Positions 26,933 through 37,085 of a DNA stretch of 64,000 nucleotides are shown piece after piece. Position numbers and translations under genes: made by a program. A model generated the notes under the pieces. It did not search any database. It was not told where the DNA came from and saw nothing but the letters and a program-made list of their open reading frames with translations. Within the stretch, counting starts at the first letter, position 1. Each line of letters starts with the position of its first letter. Origin of the DNA: UBA3222 sp002363035. Lineage in GTDB: Bacteria; Verrucomicrobiota; Verrucomicrobiia; Opitutales; UBA9783. The stretch spans positions 1-64,000 of the forward strand of contig CAMPCR010000001.1 in assembly GCA_946646575.1 (NCBI GenBank). Direction: 5' to 3'.

Positions 26933-29900
26933 CTAAAGCGCGCCTTCCGTCGAAGCAGCCGTTTCCTCGGAAGAGGCATCCGAAGTGTCCTCCGTTGACG
27001 ACGTTTCGGCACTTCCCCACAACACGGCTCCTTCGGCAATCGCCCCGGCGGCCGCCTGTCCCGCCTCCGTTATACAAACCGTCAAATGTCGGTACTTCGG
27101 CATCCCGGTCCCGGCAGGGATCAAATTTCCCATGATAACGTTTTCCTTGAAGCCCTTCATGTTGTCCTGCTTTCCGACGGCGGCAGCTTCCGTTAAAATG
27201 CGCGTTGTTTCCTGGAAAGAGGCGGCGGAAATAAAGCTGTCCGTCTGCAACGACGCCTTGGTAATTCCCAGCAAAATCGGTTCCCACTCGGCAGGCTTCC
27301 CGCCCATCTCGACCACGTTCCTGTTCGCTTCCGCAAAATTTTCGCGATCGACTTGTTCGTCGTGGAAAAATTCCGTATCGCCCGGATCCGTCACGCGAAC
27401 TTTCCCGAACATCCGCGCCAAAATCACTTCCAGGTGCTTGTCGTTGATGGTCACCCCCTGCAAACGATACACCTTCTGAATTTCCGACAACAAATACTCC
27501 TGCGCCGCCGCTTCGCCCAATACGGCAAGCATTTCGTGCGGATCCGCCAATCCGTCGGTCAGGAACTGCCCTTTCCTGACGAAATCACCGTCCTGAACGA
27601 TAATCTGCTTATCCTGCGCCACAAAATGCACATCCGCCGCTTCCGTTTCGGCATTGGTCACAACAAGCCGCTTCTTCCCGCGCACTGTTCCCGTCAACGA
27701 AACCACACCGTCGATGCGCGCCATTTCCGCCGTTTTCTTCGGACAACGGGCTTCAAATAATTCGGTAATGCGCGGCAGACCGCCCACGATATCCTGCGTC
27801 TTGTTCGAAACGCGCGCCATCTTGGCGATCATCGTCCCGGGATACACCGCATCGCCCTCCTTAACCGCCAGCTGCGCCCCCGACGGAATCGGATAGGTCG
27901 CCAACAACGTTCCGCGCTTGTCGACGATTTCAACGGACGGATTCAAATCGTCCTGGTGCTCCATAATCATGCGCACATCGGAATCCTCGCCGGCGCGACA
28001 AAGGGTCACGCCCGCCATGATATCCTTGAAACGCACCTCGCCGCTCTTTTCCGACAAAATCGGGATTTTGGTTGCGTCCCACACCGCCAGAGAGGCACCC
28101 TTCTCAACGGCACCTCCGTCCGCAACCGCCATAACGGAACCCGGATGAATGCGGTACGATTCCAACTCCCGGTGATCCTCCGACAAAATTCGAAGCATAC
28201 CCGTTTTGTTTAACGCCACAATCGTCCCCTCTTGCGTCGTCACCGTCCTCAAACCGTCATACTTGACGATACCGGCATGTTGCGCGCGAAATTCCGGCGT
28301 TTTGAACGCCTGACCCGCCACACCGCCCGAGTGGAACGTACGAAGCGTTAACTGCGTACCCGGCTCGCCGATGGACTGCGCCGCCAAAATTCCGACCGAC
28401 GTTCCTTCCGCCACCAGCGCGTGCGTCGCCGTATCCTCGCCGTACGCCTTCGCCGGAATCACGTTTTTAACCATATGGGTCAGCGGCGACAGAATTTTTA
28501 CCGCATCAATCCCCAACGCCTCGACGCGCTTCGCCTGCGCCTCGGTAATCAAATCTCCCCGATGAATGACGCATTCGTTCGGATCGCTCGGATTAACGAC
28601 ATCTTCACAGGCGCAACGTCCGACAATACGCTCCGACAAAGCAACAATCTCATCATCACCGTCACGAATCGCCTGTTTCCAAACGCCCTTCGAATCATCC
28701 AGAGGCTCGTCGGTTTCTCCCGCGACGCAATCCATGGCAACGTCGCACAATTTTCGGGTCAAATACCCGGCATCCGCCGTTTTCAACGCCGTATCCGCCA
28801 TACCCTTACGACCGCCGTGCGTCGACGTAAAGTACTCCAACACCTTCAATCCGTCGCGGAAGGAAGATAAAATCGGCTGTTCGATGATTTCGCCCGACGG
28901 TTTCGCCATCAAACCGCGCATGCCGACCAACTGACGCACCTGCTGTTTATTTCCGCGTGCGCCCGAATCCATCATCATCCAAATCGGATTAGCCTCGCCG
29001 TCCTTCCCGCGTTGTGCCAACGTTTCAAACGAAGCATTCGCCACTTCTTCCGTCGCGTTCGTCCAAATCGAAATTACCTTGTTGTAACGTTCGCCGTCGG
29101 TGATAATACCGCGACGGAATTGCGATTCGACTTCCTTGATTTTCTTCTCGCTCTTCTCGATAACGGCGGCTTTCTCATCCGAAACGACGATATCTCCCAT
29201 TCCGACGGAAACACCGCTTTGCGTCACTCTCGAAAAACCGAGAGATTTCAGCGCATCCAATAACTCGGCAAACGCCTCCGAAGAAATCAAATGATACGCC
29301 GCGTTAATAACGTCCGATAACTTGTCTTCTCCGACCGTTTCGTTGACAAAACCGATTTCCTTCGGGAAAACGGCATTAAAAAGAATACGCCCGATCGTAG
29401 TACGAAGGTACTTATCCGACGAAACACCGAATTTCGTCTCCTTTTGATAATCGGGATTCGGCATATCCACCCAATCATCCGACGAAAGAATGCCCTCGCT
29501 TTCCATGCGCTCCGCTTCCAAGGCACCCGAAACAATCGGAACCTGACGGGTTTTCTCCGGCTGCGGTTTGGTCTCCGATGTCAACGCATAAACCCCTAAA
29601 ACAATATCCTGCGAAGGAACCGTAATCGGCTTGCCGCTCGAAGGCGAAAACAAATTGTGCGTCGAAAGCATCAATAAGCGCGCTTCCATAATCGCTTCCG
29701 CGGATAACGGTACGTGTACCGCCATTTGGTCGCCGTCAAAGTCCGCGTTAAACGCCGCGCACACCAACGGATGCAGACGAATGGCACCGCCTTCGATGAG
29801 CACAGGGTCGAATGCCTGAATGGACAAACGGTGCAATGTCGGCGCACGATTCAGCAACACGGGATGTCCTTTAATCACTTCCTGCAATACATCCCATACT

Positions 29901-31129
29901 TCGGGCGTCTTGTTTTCGATCATCTTGCGCGCCGCACGTACCGTGTAGGCAAAACCCAACTCCCGCAATCGATGAATGATGAACGGTTCAAACAGCACCA
30001 ACGCCATCTGTTTCGGCAGACCGCACTGGTAAATTTTCAATTCCGGTCCGACGATAATCACGGTACGACCGCTGTAATCGACGCGCTTACCGAGCAGATT
30101 TTGACGAAAACGCCCCTGCTTTCCCTTCAACGACTCGCTCAGGGACTTCAACGGACGACCGTTGGAACCGGCAACCGCGCGCGTTCCGCGGCAACCGTTA
30201 TCAAACAACGCATCCACCGCCTCCTGCAACATGCGCTTTTCGTTGTGAATGATAATGTCCGGCGTTTTCAGTTGCAACAGACTGCGAAGACGATTGTTGC
30301 GGTTGATGACGCGACGGTACAAATCGTTCAAATCGCTGGTGGCAAAACGCCCGCCGTCCAGCGGCACCAACGGACGCAAATCGGGCGGCGTCACCGGCAA
30401 CACCTCCAACACCATCCACTCGGGTCGGATTTTGTTGCGAATCATTCCGTTGATCAACTTGAGACGCTTGGACAATTTTTGCTTCAGACTTTTTGAAGTA
30501 TCCGTCGCCATCCGCATCTGCATCTCCTCCGCCTCGTCCTCCAAACTCATGTCGCACAACAGCTCACGGATCGCCTCCGCGCCCATTTTCGCCGTGAACG
30601 CATCTTCGCCGAACTCGGCTTGCGCCGATTGGTACTCGCTCTCGGTTAAAAGTTGCTTTTTCTCCAAAGGCGTACCGCCGGGATCCAGAACAAGATAACT
30701 CTCGTAGTAAATGACACGCTCCAAATCGCGAACGGTCATATCCAAAAGCAGACTGAAACAGCTCGGAACGCTCTTTAAAAACCAAACGTGCGCCACGGGA
30801 ACCGCCAATTCGATGTGCCCCATCCACTCGCGACGCACGCGCGAAACAGTGACCTCCACACCGCAACGGTCGCACACCACCCCGCGATACTTGATGCGCT
30901 TGTACTTGCCGCAGGCACATTCGTAATCCGTCACCGGACCAAAAATCCGTTGACAGAACAAACCGTCCGGTTCCGGCTTCCAGGTGCGGTAATTGATGGT
31001 TTCGGGTGTTTTGACTTCACCCTTCGACCATTGACGAATGGTTTCGGGAGAAGCAATCGAAATCCGAACCGAATCAAACGTCGGATCCGACTCGAACCCC
31101 AAAAGACCGTGAATGTCTTCCCTAAACAT
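26933..31129 (-). CDS. rpoC: RNA polymerase beta' subunit
   Basis: A 1398-residue catalytic subunit. The N-terminal zinc ribbon (ECACGKYKRIKYRGVVCDRCG), the Mg-binding NADFDGDQMAVHVPL motif, the bridge-helix/trigger-loop region and a second zinc site (CRAC-type, here DSDVR region more divergent) follow the usual order; the C-terminus has an Ala/Ser/Thr/Glu-rich tail. The ATG at 31129 (MFREDIHGLLG) follows the rpoB stop by four bases. It is co-directional with rpoB upstream and rpsL downstream. Confidence 0.98.
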   Translation of the reverse strand: MFREDIHGLLGFESDPTFDSVRISIASPETIRQWSKGEVKTPETINYRTWKPEPDGLFCQRIFGPVTDYECACGKYKRIKYRGVVCDRCGVEVTVSRVRREWMGHIELAVPVAHVWFLKSVPSCFSLLLDMTVRDLERVIYYESYLVLDPGGTPLEKKQLLTESEYQSAQAEFGEDAFTAKMGAEAIRELLCDMSLEDEAEEMQMRMATDTSKSLKQKLSKRLKLINGMIRNKIRPEWMVLEVLPVTPPDLRPLVPLDGGRFATSDLNDLYRRVINRNNRLRSLLQLKTPDIIIHNEKRMLQEAVDALFDNGCRGTRAVAGSNGRPLKSLSESLKGKQGRFRQNLLGKRVDYSGRTVIIVGPELKIYQCGLPKQMALVLFEPFIIHRLRELGFAYTVRAARKMIENKTPEVWDVLQEVIKGHPVLLNRAPTLHRLSIQAFDPVLIEGGAIRLHPLVCAAFNADFDGDQMAVHVPLSAEAIMEARLLMLSTHNLFSPSSGKPITVPSQDIVLGVYALTSETKPQPEKTRQVPIVSGALEAERMESEGILSSDDWVDMPNPDYQKETKFGVSSDKYLRTTIGRILFNAVFPKEIGFVNETVGEDKLSDVINAAYHLISSEAFAELLDALKSLGFSRVTQSGVSVGMGDIVVSDEKAAVIEKSEKKIKEVESQFRRGIITDGERYNKVISIWTNATEEVANASFETLAQRGKDGEANPIWMMMDSGARGNKQQVRQLVGMRGLMAKPSGEIIEQPILSSFRDGLKVLEYFTSTHGGRKGMADTALKTADAGYLTRKLCDVAMDCVAGETDEPLDDSKGVWKQAIRDGDDEIVALSERIVGRCACEDVVNPSDPNECVIHRGDLITEAQAKRVEALGIDAVKILSPLTHMVKNVIPAKAYGEDTATHALVAEGTSVGILAAQSIGEPGTQLTLRTFHSGGVAGQAFKTPEFRAQHAGIVKYDGLRTVTTQEGTIVALNKTGMLRILSEDHRELESYRIHPGSVMAVADGGAVEKGASLAVWDATKIPILSEKSGEVRFKDIMAGVTLCRAGEDSDVRMIMEHQDDLNPSVEIVDKRGTLLATYPIPSGAQLAVKEGDAVYPGTMIAKMARVSNKTQDIVGGLPRITELFEARCPKKTAEMARIDGVVSLTGTVRGKKRLVVTNAETEAADVHFVAQDKQIIVQDGDFVRKGQFLTDGLADPHEMLAVLGEAAAQEYLLSEIQKVYRLQGVTINDKHLEVILARMFGKVRVTDPGDTEFFHDEQVDRENFAEANRNVVEMGGKPAEWEPILLGITKASLQTDSFISAASFQETTRILTEAAAVGKQDNMKGFKENVIMGNLIPAGTGMPKYRHLTVCITEAGQAAAGAIAEGAVLWGSAETSSTEDTSDASSEETAASTEGAL

Positions 31130-31133
31130 AAAA

Positions 31134-34100
31134 TTACTCCGCAACCTCCGCTTCTTCCGTCATCAGGCGATCCGCATTGAGTTGCAAATCCAATCCCAAT
31201 CCCTGAATTTCCTTCACCAACACCTTGAACGACTGCGGCACACCGGCTTGCAACGAATGGTACCCCTTCACAATGGATTCGTACATCTTGGTGCGCCCCT
31301 GGACGTCATCGGATTTAACCGTTAACATTTCCTGCAACGTGTACGCCGCGCCGTACGATTCCAACGCCCACACTTCCATTTCACCGAAACGCTGTCCGCC
31401 GAACTGCGCCTTACCGCCCAGCGGCTGTTGCGTAATCAGACTGTACGGACCGACCGCACGCGCGTGCACCTTGTCGTCCACCAGGTGATTGAGCTTCATC
31501 ATGTAGGAACAGCCGACCGTCACTTTTCGCTTAAACGGTTCACCGGTGCATCCGTCGTAAAGCGTCACCTTTCCGTCCTCCGGCAAATGCGCCTTCTTTA
31601 AATACTCCCTGATGGTTGCATCGGAAGCACCGTCAAACACCGGCGTCGAAACCTTAATGCCGAGCAGTTTGCACGCCAAACCGAGGTGCGTCTCCAAAAT
31701 TTGCCCGATGTTCATGCGACTCGGCACGCCCAGAGGATTTAAAATCATATCCACCGGCGTCCCGTCTTCCAAAAACGGCATATCCTGAACGGGAACCACA
31801 CGCGCCACAACGCCCTTGTTGCCGTGACGTCCCGCCATCTTATCGCCGACGCAAATTTTGCGCTTGACGGCAACCCAAACCTTCACGCTTTTCACGGTTC
31901 CCGCCGCTTCCGCATCCAAATCCTCCAATTTCGTCCGATGCGATGCCTCCAACTCGTCAAACTGACGCACAAACGGTGTTATAATCTCAAAAACCCTCAA
32001 CTTAATCGGCGACTGCTCCATTTGAACGTCGCTCGGATGAAACGCCAATTTACGCAACGCCGTTTTGGTGATTTTGCGATTTGCCTGAATGATAACCTCG
32101 CCCGTTTCACCGCCGGTAATGTTTAAGGGAATTTTTTCACCCAAAAGAACGTTCGACAACGCCTCCGTCAACGATTCCCGCAAACGCTCCTTGGCGACCC
32201 GATACTCTTCAATCAGCTTTTTCTCCAGACGACGGCGATCGCTTGCAACACCCGATGTTTCGTCCGCACCGCCCTGCATCGTCACGTGAACGTCCATCAC
32301 GTATCCCTCGCAACCGGACGGCGCAATTAGGGAAGAATTTTTCACGTCCGCCGCTTTTTCGCCAAAAATCGCGCGCAACAACTTTTCTTCGGGCGCCAGT
32401 TCCGTTTCGCTCTTCGGCGTAATCTTCCCGACCAAAATATCGCCCGGATGCACTTCGGAACCGATGCAGACAATTCCGTTACGATCCAAATGCTTTAAAG
32501 CCTCTTCGCCGACATTCGGAATATCGCGCGTAATTTCCTCCATGCCCAGCTTCGTATCATTCGCAACGATTTCGTACTCTTCGATATGAATCGACGTATA
32601 AACATCTTCCGAAACCATGCGCTCGCTCAAAATCACCGCATCTTCGAAATTATATCCCTTCCAGGAAAGGTACGCCACCAGAACATTGCGCCCCAATGCC
32701 GTTTCGCCGTGATCCGTCGCGCCGCCGTCCGCCAACACCTGCCCGGCTTTCACCGTATCCCCCGGTCGTACCGATGGTCGGGCATTGAAGCACGTCATCG
32801 CATTGGAACGCGCAAATTTACGTAACGGATAAACGTATAATCCGTTCTGCGGATCCGTCCGCAACGATTGATCCTTACGAACGTGCGGCAACGTACCGTC
32901 GGGCGTCACGACAATCCGCGTACCGCTCACTTCCGCCACCTTCCCGTCCGCTTCCGCCACAACCGTAACACGGGAATCGCGCGCCGTCGTCTCTTCCAAC
33001 CCCGTTCCGACAAAGGGCGCTTCGGGTCGCAACAGCGGCACCGCCTGACGCAACATGTTCGAACCCATCAACGCGCGACTGGCGTCGTCGTGCTCCAAAA
33101 ACGGGATGAGAGCGGTTGCCGCCGAAATCACCTGTTTCGGCGAAACCTCCATGTACGTCACCTCTTCGGGTTTCACTTCGCACACATCGAAATTCTTGCG
33201 CGCCATCACGGTGCCTTCCAGACAACCCTTCGAATTGACCGCCGAATCCGCCTGCGCAACAACCTCCGTTTTCTCCTGTTCCGCCGTCAGATATTCGACT
33301 TCATCCGTCACAACCTTGTTATGCACGCGTCGGTACGGCGTTTCGATGAGACCGAGCTCGTTGATGCGCGCGTAAGTCGTCAACGAATTGATCAAGCCGA
33401 TGTTGGAACCTTCCGGCGTTTCGATGGGACAAATGCGACCGTAATGGGAAGTATGCACGTCGCGCACTTCCAAGCCCGCCCGTTCGCGATCCAAACCGCC
33501 GGCGCCCAACGCCGACAAACGACGCTTGTGAGTAATTTCCGACAACGGATTGATTTGATCCGTCAGCTGTGACAGCGGGTTGCGCGCAAAAAAATCAACC
33601 ACCGCTATCGTGACGGCGCGCGAATCCACCAGATGCTTTAACGAAATACCCTCCGCCCGATCCAGCTGCGCCATACGTTCGCGGACAATACGTTCCATGC
33701 GCGCCAAACCCGAACGGCATTGCGCCGCCACCAGTTCGCCCACCAAACGCACGCGACGATTGCCGAGAAAGTCGATATCGTCGACCGATCCCTGCCCCTT
33801 ACGCAGGCGACACAGTTCGCGCACCGCCTCCGCAATATCGATCGGTTGAAGCAACGTCTTCAAAAGCGGAACGTCCAAACCGAGTTTTTCGTTCAGACGA
33901 TAACGCCCCACGCGCGTCAAATCGTAACGTTTCGGATCGTAAAAGGAACGTTGAAAAAAGGCGCGCGCATCCTGCAGATTCACGGTTTCGCCGGGATGCA
34001 ACAACCGATAAATATCGCACAATCCGTCTTCCGTCGAAGACGCACCGTCTTTTCTCAAACAACGCACAATCGCACCGTCATCCGCGCTTGCGTCGACCAC

Positions 34101-34916
34101 CGAAATCGTCTCGATTTTCGACTGTTGAAACGCCTGCAGAGCGGTTTTGGTGATCGGTTCCAACGCGCGCCCCAATACCAAACCCTTCGCAACGTCAATC
34201 ACATCTTCCGTCAGCACCCAATGCATCAGGTCGGTTTGCGACAACAGCGCCGAAACGCGCATTTTGGTCGGCTTGTAGAATAACTTTAAAATCGTCTCGT
34301 TCGTCCCGAAGCCGAAAGCGCGCAAAAAGGTCGTGATCAGAAACCGATACCGACGACGGCGACGATCCAGATAAACGTACAACAGATCGTTCGCATCAAA
34401 CTGAACTTCCACCCAGACGCCGCGATCGGGAATAATGCGAAACGCATGCAACCGCTTCCCGGACGGATGCCACTCTTGGTCGAAACTGATGCCCGGCGAA
34501 CGATGCAACTGACTCACCACCACACGCTCGGCACCGTTGACGACAAAAGAGGCGCGCTCCGTCATCAGCGGAAACTCGCCCAAATAAACTTCACCCTCCT
34601 GAACCTGCTTGTTGTCGCTCATCAGGCGCAACGTCAGATACAGAGACGTGCCGTACGTGGTGCCGTTTCGGATGCAATCGCAATAATCGCCCGCAACATC
34701 GCCCCATCGGTAGGAAACATACTCCAAGCGATACTTGTTATCGTAATCCTCAATCGGAAAAAAGTCTTGGAAGACCGCCTCCAAGCCGACCTTTTTGCGT
34801 TCCGACGGCGGAACAAACTGCTGCAAAAACTCCTTGTAGGAATTCAACTGCAGACCCAGCAGATCCAAAGGCGGAATGATTTCTTTTAATTTTCCGAGAT
34901 TGATACGATCGGACAT
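31134..34916 (-). CDS. rpoB: RNA polymerase beta subunit
   Basis: A 1260-residue beta subunit. The rifampicin region reads LSQLTDQINPLSEITHKRR followed by LSALGAGGLDRERAG: the main contacts Asp516, His526 and Ser531 (E. coli numbering) are intact, whereas Asn518 is Ile. GDKMAGRHGNKGVVARVVP and the C-terminal clamp region GKAQFGGQRFGEMEVWALES are normal. The ATG at 34916 (MSDRINLGKLKEI) is preferred to one four codons upstream. Confidence 0.98.
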   Translation of the reverse strand: MSDRINLGKLKEIIPPLDLLGLQLNSYKEFLQQFVPPSERKKVGLEAVFQDFFPIEDYDNKYRLEYVSYRWGDVAGDYCDCIRNGTTYGTSLYLTLRLMSDNKQVQEGEVYLGEFPLMTERASFVVNGAERVVVSQLHRSPGISFDQEWHPSGKRLHAFRIIPDRGVWVEVQFDANDLLYVYLDRRRRRYRFLITTFLRAFGFGTNETILKLFYKPTKMRVSALLSQTDLMHWVLTEDVIDVAKGLVLGRALEPITKTALQAFQQSKIETISVVDASADDGAIVRCLRKDGASSTEDGLCDIYRLLHPGETVNLQDARAFFQRSFYDPKRYDLTRVGRYRLNEKLGLDVPLLKTLLQPIDIAEAVRELCRLRKGQGSVDDIDFLGNRRVRLVGELVAAQCRSGLARMERIVRERMAQLDRAEGISLKHLVDSRAVTIAVVDFFARNPLSQLTDQINPLSEITHKRRLSALGAGGLDRERAGLEVRDVHTSHYGRICPIETPEGSNIGLINSLTTYARINELGLIETPYRRVHNKVVTDEVEYLTAEQEKTEVVAQADSAVNSKGCLEGTVMARKNFDVCEVKPEEVTYMEVSPKQVISAATALIPFLEHDDASRALMGSNMLRQAVPLLRPEAPFVGTGLEETTARDSRVTVVAEADGKVAEVSGTRIVVTPDGTLPHVRKDQSLRTDPQNGLYVYPLRKFARSNAMTCFNARPSVRPGDTVKAGQVLADGGATDHGETALGRNVLVAYLSWKGYNFEDAVILSERMVSEDVYTSIHIEEYEIVANDTKLGMEEITRDIPNVGEEALKHLDRNGIVCIGSEVHPGDILVGKITPKSETELAPEEKLLRAIFGEKAADVKNSSLIAPSGCEGYVMDVHVTMQGGADETSGVASDRRRLEKKLIEEYRVAKERLRESLTEALSNVLLGEKIPLNITGGETGEVIIQANRKITKTALRKLAFHPSDVQMEQSPIKLRVFEIITPFVRQFDELEASHRTKLEDLDAEAAGTVKSVKVWVAVKRKICVGDKMAGRHGNKGVVARVVPVQDMPFLEDGTPVDMILNPLGVPSRMNIGQILETHLGLACKLLGIKVSTPVFDGASDATIREYLKKAHLPEDGKVTLYDGCTGEPFKRKVTVGCSYMMKLNHLVDDKVHARAVGPYSLITQQPLGGKAQFGGQRFGEMEVWALESYGAAYTLQEMLTVKSDDVQGRTKMYESIVKGYHSLQAGVPQSFKVLVKEIQGLGLDLQLNADRLMTEEAEVAE

Positions 34917-34976
34917 AAATTCAGGCACTTAAACAAGAAAGGTTCTTCCAATCCATTCTTGTCGAAGGTATATAAT

Positions 34977-35360
34977 TTACTTCAATTCGACTTTTGCGCC
35001 GGCGGCTTCCAGTTTGGCTTTGATTTCTTCCGCCTCTTTCTTTCCGATGCCTTCTTTTACCGGCTTCGGAGCACCTTCCACCAGTGCCTTCGCTTCCGCA
35101 AGCCCCAAGCCCGTAATCGCCTTCACCTCTTTGATGACATCGATCTTTTTGGCACCCATATCGGCGAGAATAACGTCAAACTCCGTCTTTTCTTCCGCCG
35201 CCGGTGTTGCCGCGCCGCCCGCCGGTGCCGCTGCAACCGCAACGGGAGCCGCCGCGCTGACGCCCCACTTTTCTTCCAGATCTTTAACAAGACCCGCAAT
35301 CTCCAATACCGACTGGTTACTCAACCACTCGATGACCTCTTCTTTTTTGATTTCTCCCAT
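34977..35360 (-). CDS. rplL: Large ribosomal subunit protein L7/L12
   Basis: A 127-residue stalk protein: N-terminal dimerisation helix (KKEEVIEWLSNQSVLEIAGL), an Ala-rich hinge (AAAPVAVAAAPAGGAA) and the C-terminal factor-binding domain (EKTEFDVILADMGAKKIDVI, GLGLAEAKALVEGAPKPVKE). It recruits translation factors. Normal length. Confidence 0.97.
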   Translation of the reverse strand: MGEIKKEEVIEWLSNQSVLEIAGLVKDLEEKWGVSAAAPVAVAAAPAGGAATPAAEEKTEFDVILADMGAKKIDVIKEVKAITGLGLAEAKALVEGAPKPVKEGIGKKEAEEIKAKLEAAGAKVELK

Positions 35361-35409
35361 GATTTCTCCCGAACAGATTAGTATTCGTTTTTTCAGACGA
35401 ACCGTTTAA

Positions 35410-35424
35410 GGAGAACCGTTCTCC
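35410..35424. other. Perfect inverted repeat in the rplJ-rplL gap
   Basis: GGAGAA-CCG-TTCTCC forms a six-pair hairpin in the 84-base gap between rplJ and rplL. It lacks a T-run, so it is not a plain terminator; it could be an RNase processing site or a pause that adjusts the high L7/L12 to L10 ratio (inference). Confidence 0.35.
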
Positions 35425-35444
35425 CTAACCTGACCTGAAAATAA

Positions 35445-35951
35445 TTAGTTCCCGCTCTTCGCCTGCAATACATTCAACAATGCCTGCGGAACCCCCTGCA
35501 GGACGTACAGACAACGACGATACGGCGTCAGCAGCAACGACAGGAATGTTGCCCGAAGCGTCGACAGATCCGGCAACTTCGAAAGCTCTTCCAACGCCGC
35601 CGTATCATACAACTGACCGTCCATCAAACCGCCTTTGGCGGGCAATTTTCCCTTATCTTTCGCAAATTGCACCAAAAGCTTCGCCACGCCGGTTGGATTA
35701 TCACCGCCGAACACGATACCCGTCTGTCCGTGCAACCACTGCGTAAAGGACGGCCATGACAATCCTTCGCCGACTTTTCGCAACAATGTATTTTGAACGA
35801 CGTGGAACTGCGCCCCGTGCTCGCGCAACCCTTTGCGCAACTCGGAAATTTCATCCACCTTCACGCCGCCGAAGTCCACCAAATAAACGTACTCCGAACT
35901 CTTAACGCTGTCGGAAATCTCGTTTAACAAAAATGTTTTTTCAATTCTCAT
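35445..35951 (-). CDS. rplJ: Large ribosomal subunit protein L10
   Basis: A 168-residue stalk-base protein that binds 23S rRNA and carries L7/L12 dimers on its C-terminal helix. EYVYLVDFGGVKVDEISELR, HVVQNTLLRKVGEG and GGDNPTGVAKLLVQFAKDKGK-type sequence are diagnostic. Only five bases separate it from rplA, so the usual L10 leader autoregulation site has no room upstream. Confidence 0.95.
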   Translation of the reverse strand: MRIEKTFLLNEISDSVKSSEYVYLVDFGGVKVDEISELRKGLREHGAQFHVVQNTLLRKVGEGLSWPSFTQWLHGQTGIVFGGDNPTGVAKLLVQFAKDKGKLPAKGGLMDGQLYDTAALEELSKLPDLSTLRATFLSLLLTPYRRCLYVLQGVPQALLNVLQAKSGN

Positions 35952-35956
35952 CGCTC

Positions 35957-36649
35957 TTAAAATTTGGCAAACACCGAAGCATCCAACAATAAACCGGGAC
36001 TCATGGTCGACGAAATCGCACCGTTGAGCACAAACTTCCCGCGAAAAACCGACGGACGCGCCTGACGAATCGCCTCCAACGCCGCCGTTGCATTCGCCAA
36101 CAGTTTTTCGAGACCGAACGAACGCTTACCGATACCCAACTGCACGTTTGCCGCCTTGTCCATCTTAAATTCCACACGCCCCTTCTTTAACTCGGTAATG
36201 CATGCCGCCAAATCATCGGTCACCGTCCCCGCTTTCGGACTCGGCATTAACCCCTTCGGGCCCAAAAGGCGCGCCAAAGTTTTAACGTCCTTCATGGCTT
36301 CCGTCGTTGAAACCGCCACATCAAAATCCAGCCAGCCGCCCTTGATTTTCTCCATCAAATCCGACAAACCCGCTTCGCATGCACCCGCCTTCAACGCCAC
36401 CTGCGGATCCTTCGTAAAAGCAACCACGCGAACATCCTTGCCGTTTCCGTTCGGCAGCTGCACACGACCGCGCACCATCTGATCGCTCTGCTTCGGATCA
36501 ACCGCCAGATGCAACGCCAACTCAACCGTTTCATCGAATTTCGTCGCCGGCAACGAAAGCAACGTCGCAAAAGCACCCTTTAAATCATACCGCTTCCCGA
36601 CTTCCGCCTTCTCCAACGCCGCGCGATACCGTTTCCCGTACTTCTTCAT
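35957..36649 (-). CDS. rplA: Large ribosomal subunit protein L1
   Basis: A 230-residue L1 of the mobile stalk that moves deacylated tRNA. KYGKRYRAALEKAEVGKRYD, FDETVELALHLAVDPKQSDQ, LARLLGPKGLMPSPKAGTVT and the C-terminal SSTMSPGLLLD are diagnostic. The ATG at 36649 lies four bases after the rplK stop; an upstream in-frame start would overlap rplK. Confidence 0.97.
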   Translation of the reverse strand: MKKYGKRYRAALEKAEVGKRYDLKGAFATLLSLPATKFDETVELALHLAVDPKQSDQMVRGRVQLPNGNGKDVRVVAFTKDPQVALKAGACEAGLSDLMEKIKGGWLDFDVAVSTTEAMKDVKTLARLLGPKGLMPSPKAGTVTDDLAACITELKKGRVEFKMDKAANVQLGIGKRSFGLEKLLANATAALEAIRQARPSVFRGKFVLNGAISSTMSPGLLLDASVFAKF

Positions 36650-36653
36650 ATCT

Positions 36654-37082
36654 TTACCCGACGACCTGAATTCCCATACTGCGAGCCGTTCCGGCAATCA
36701 TGCGAGCCGCATGTTCCGCATCGTTCGCATTTAAATCCGCCATCTTCATGGTCGCAATCTCCTCCAACTGTTTGGCGGTCACCGTCCCGACTTTGTTCTT
36801 ATTCGGCTCGCCCGAACCCTTCTGGATGCCCGCCGCTTTACACAAGAGCACCGAAGCAGGCGGTGTCTTTAAAATAAACGTGAACGATTTATCCGAATAA
36901 ACCGTAATCACCACCGGAATCACCAACCCGGCTTTATCCTGCGTACGCGCATTAAACTCCTTGCAGAAGTTCATGATATTCACGCCCTTCGCACCCAAAG
37001 CCGGTCCCACCGGCGGTGCCGGATTTGCCGCGCCCGCGGGCAACTGCAACCGAATTTCACCCGTTACTTTTTTCGATGCCAT
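36654..37082 (-). CDS. rplK: Large ribosomal subunit protein L11
   Basis: A 142-residue L11 of the GTPase-associated centre and thiostrepton site. LQLPAGAANPAPPVGPALGA, MNFCKEFNARTQDKAGLVIP and the C-terminal NDAEHAARMIAGTARSMGI are diagnostic, including the Pro pair of the N-terminal domain. Confidence 0.97.
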   Translation of the reverse strand: MASKKVTGEIRLQLPAGAANPAPPVGPALGAKGVNIMNFCKEFNARTQDKAGLVIPVVITVYSDKSFTFILKTPPASVLLCKAAGIQKGSGEPNKNKVGTVTAKQLEEIATMKMADLNANDAEHAARMIAGTARSMGIQVVG

Positions 37083-37085
37083 CCT

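Noticed and set aside
35410..35424. Attenuator between rplJ and rplL
   Set aside because: A hairpin exists but lacks a T-run and rplL-to-rpoB is where the E. coli attenuator sits; kept only as an inverted repeat.
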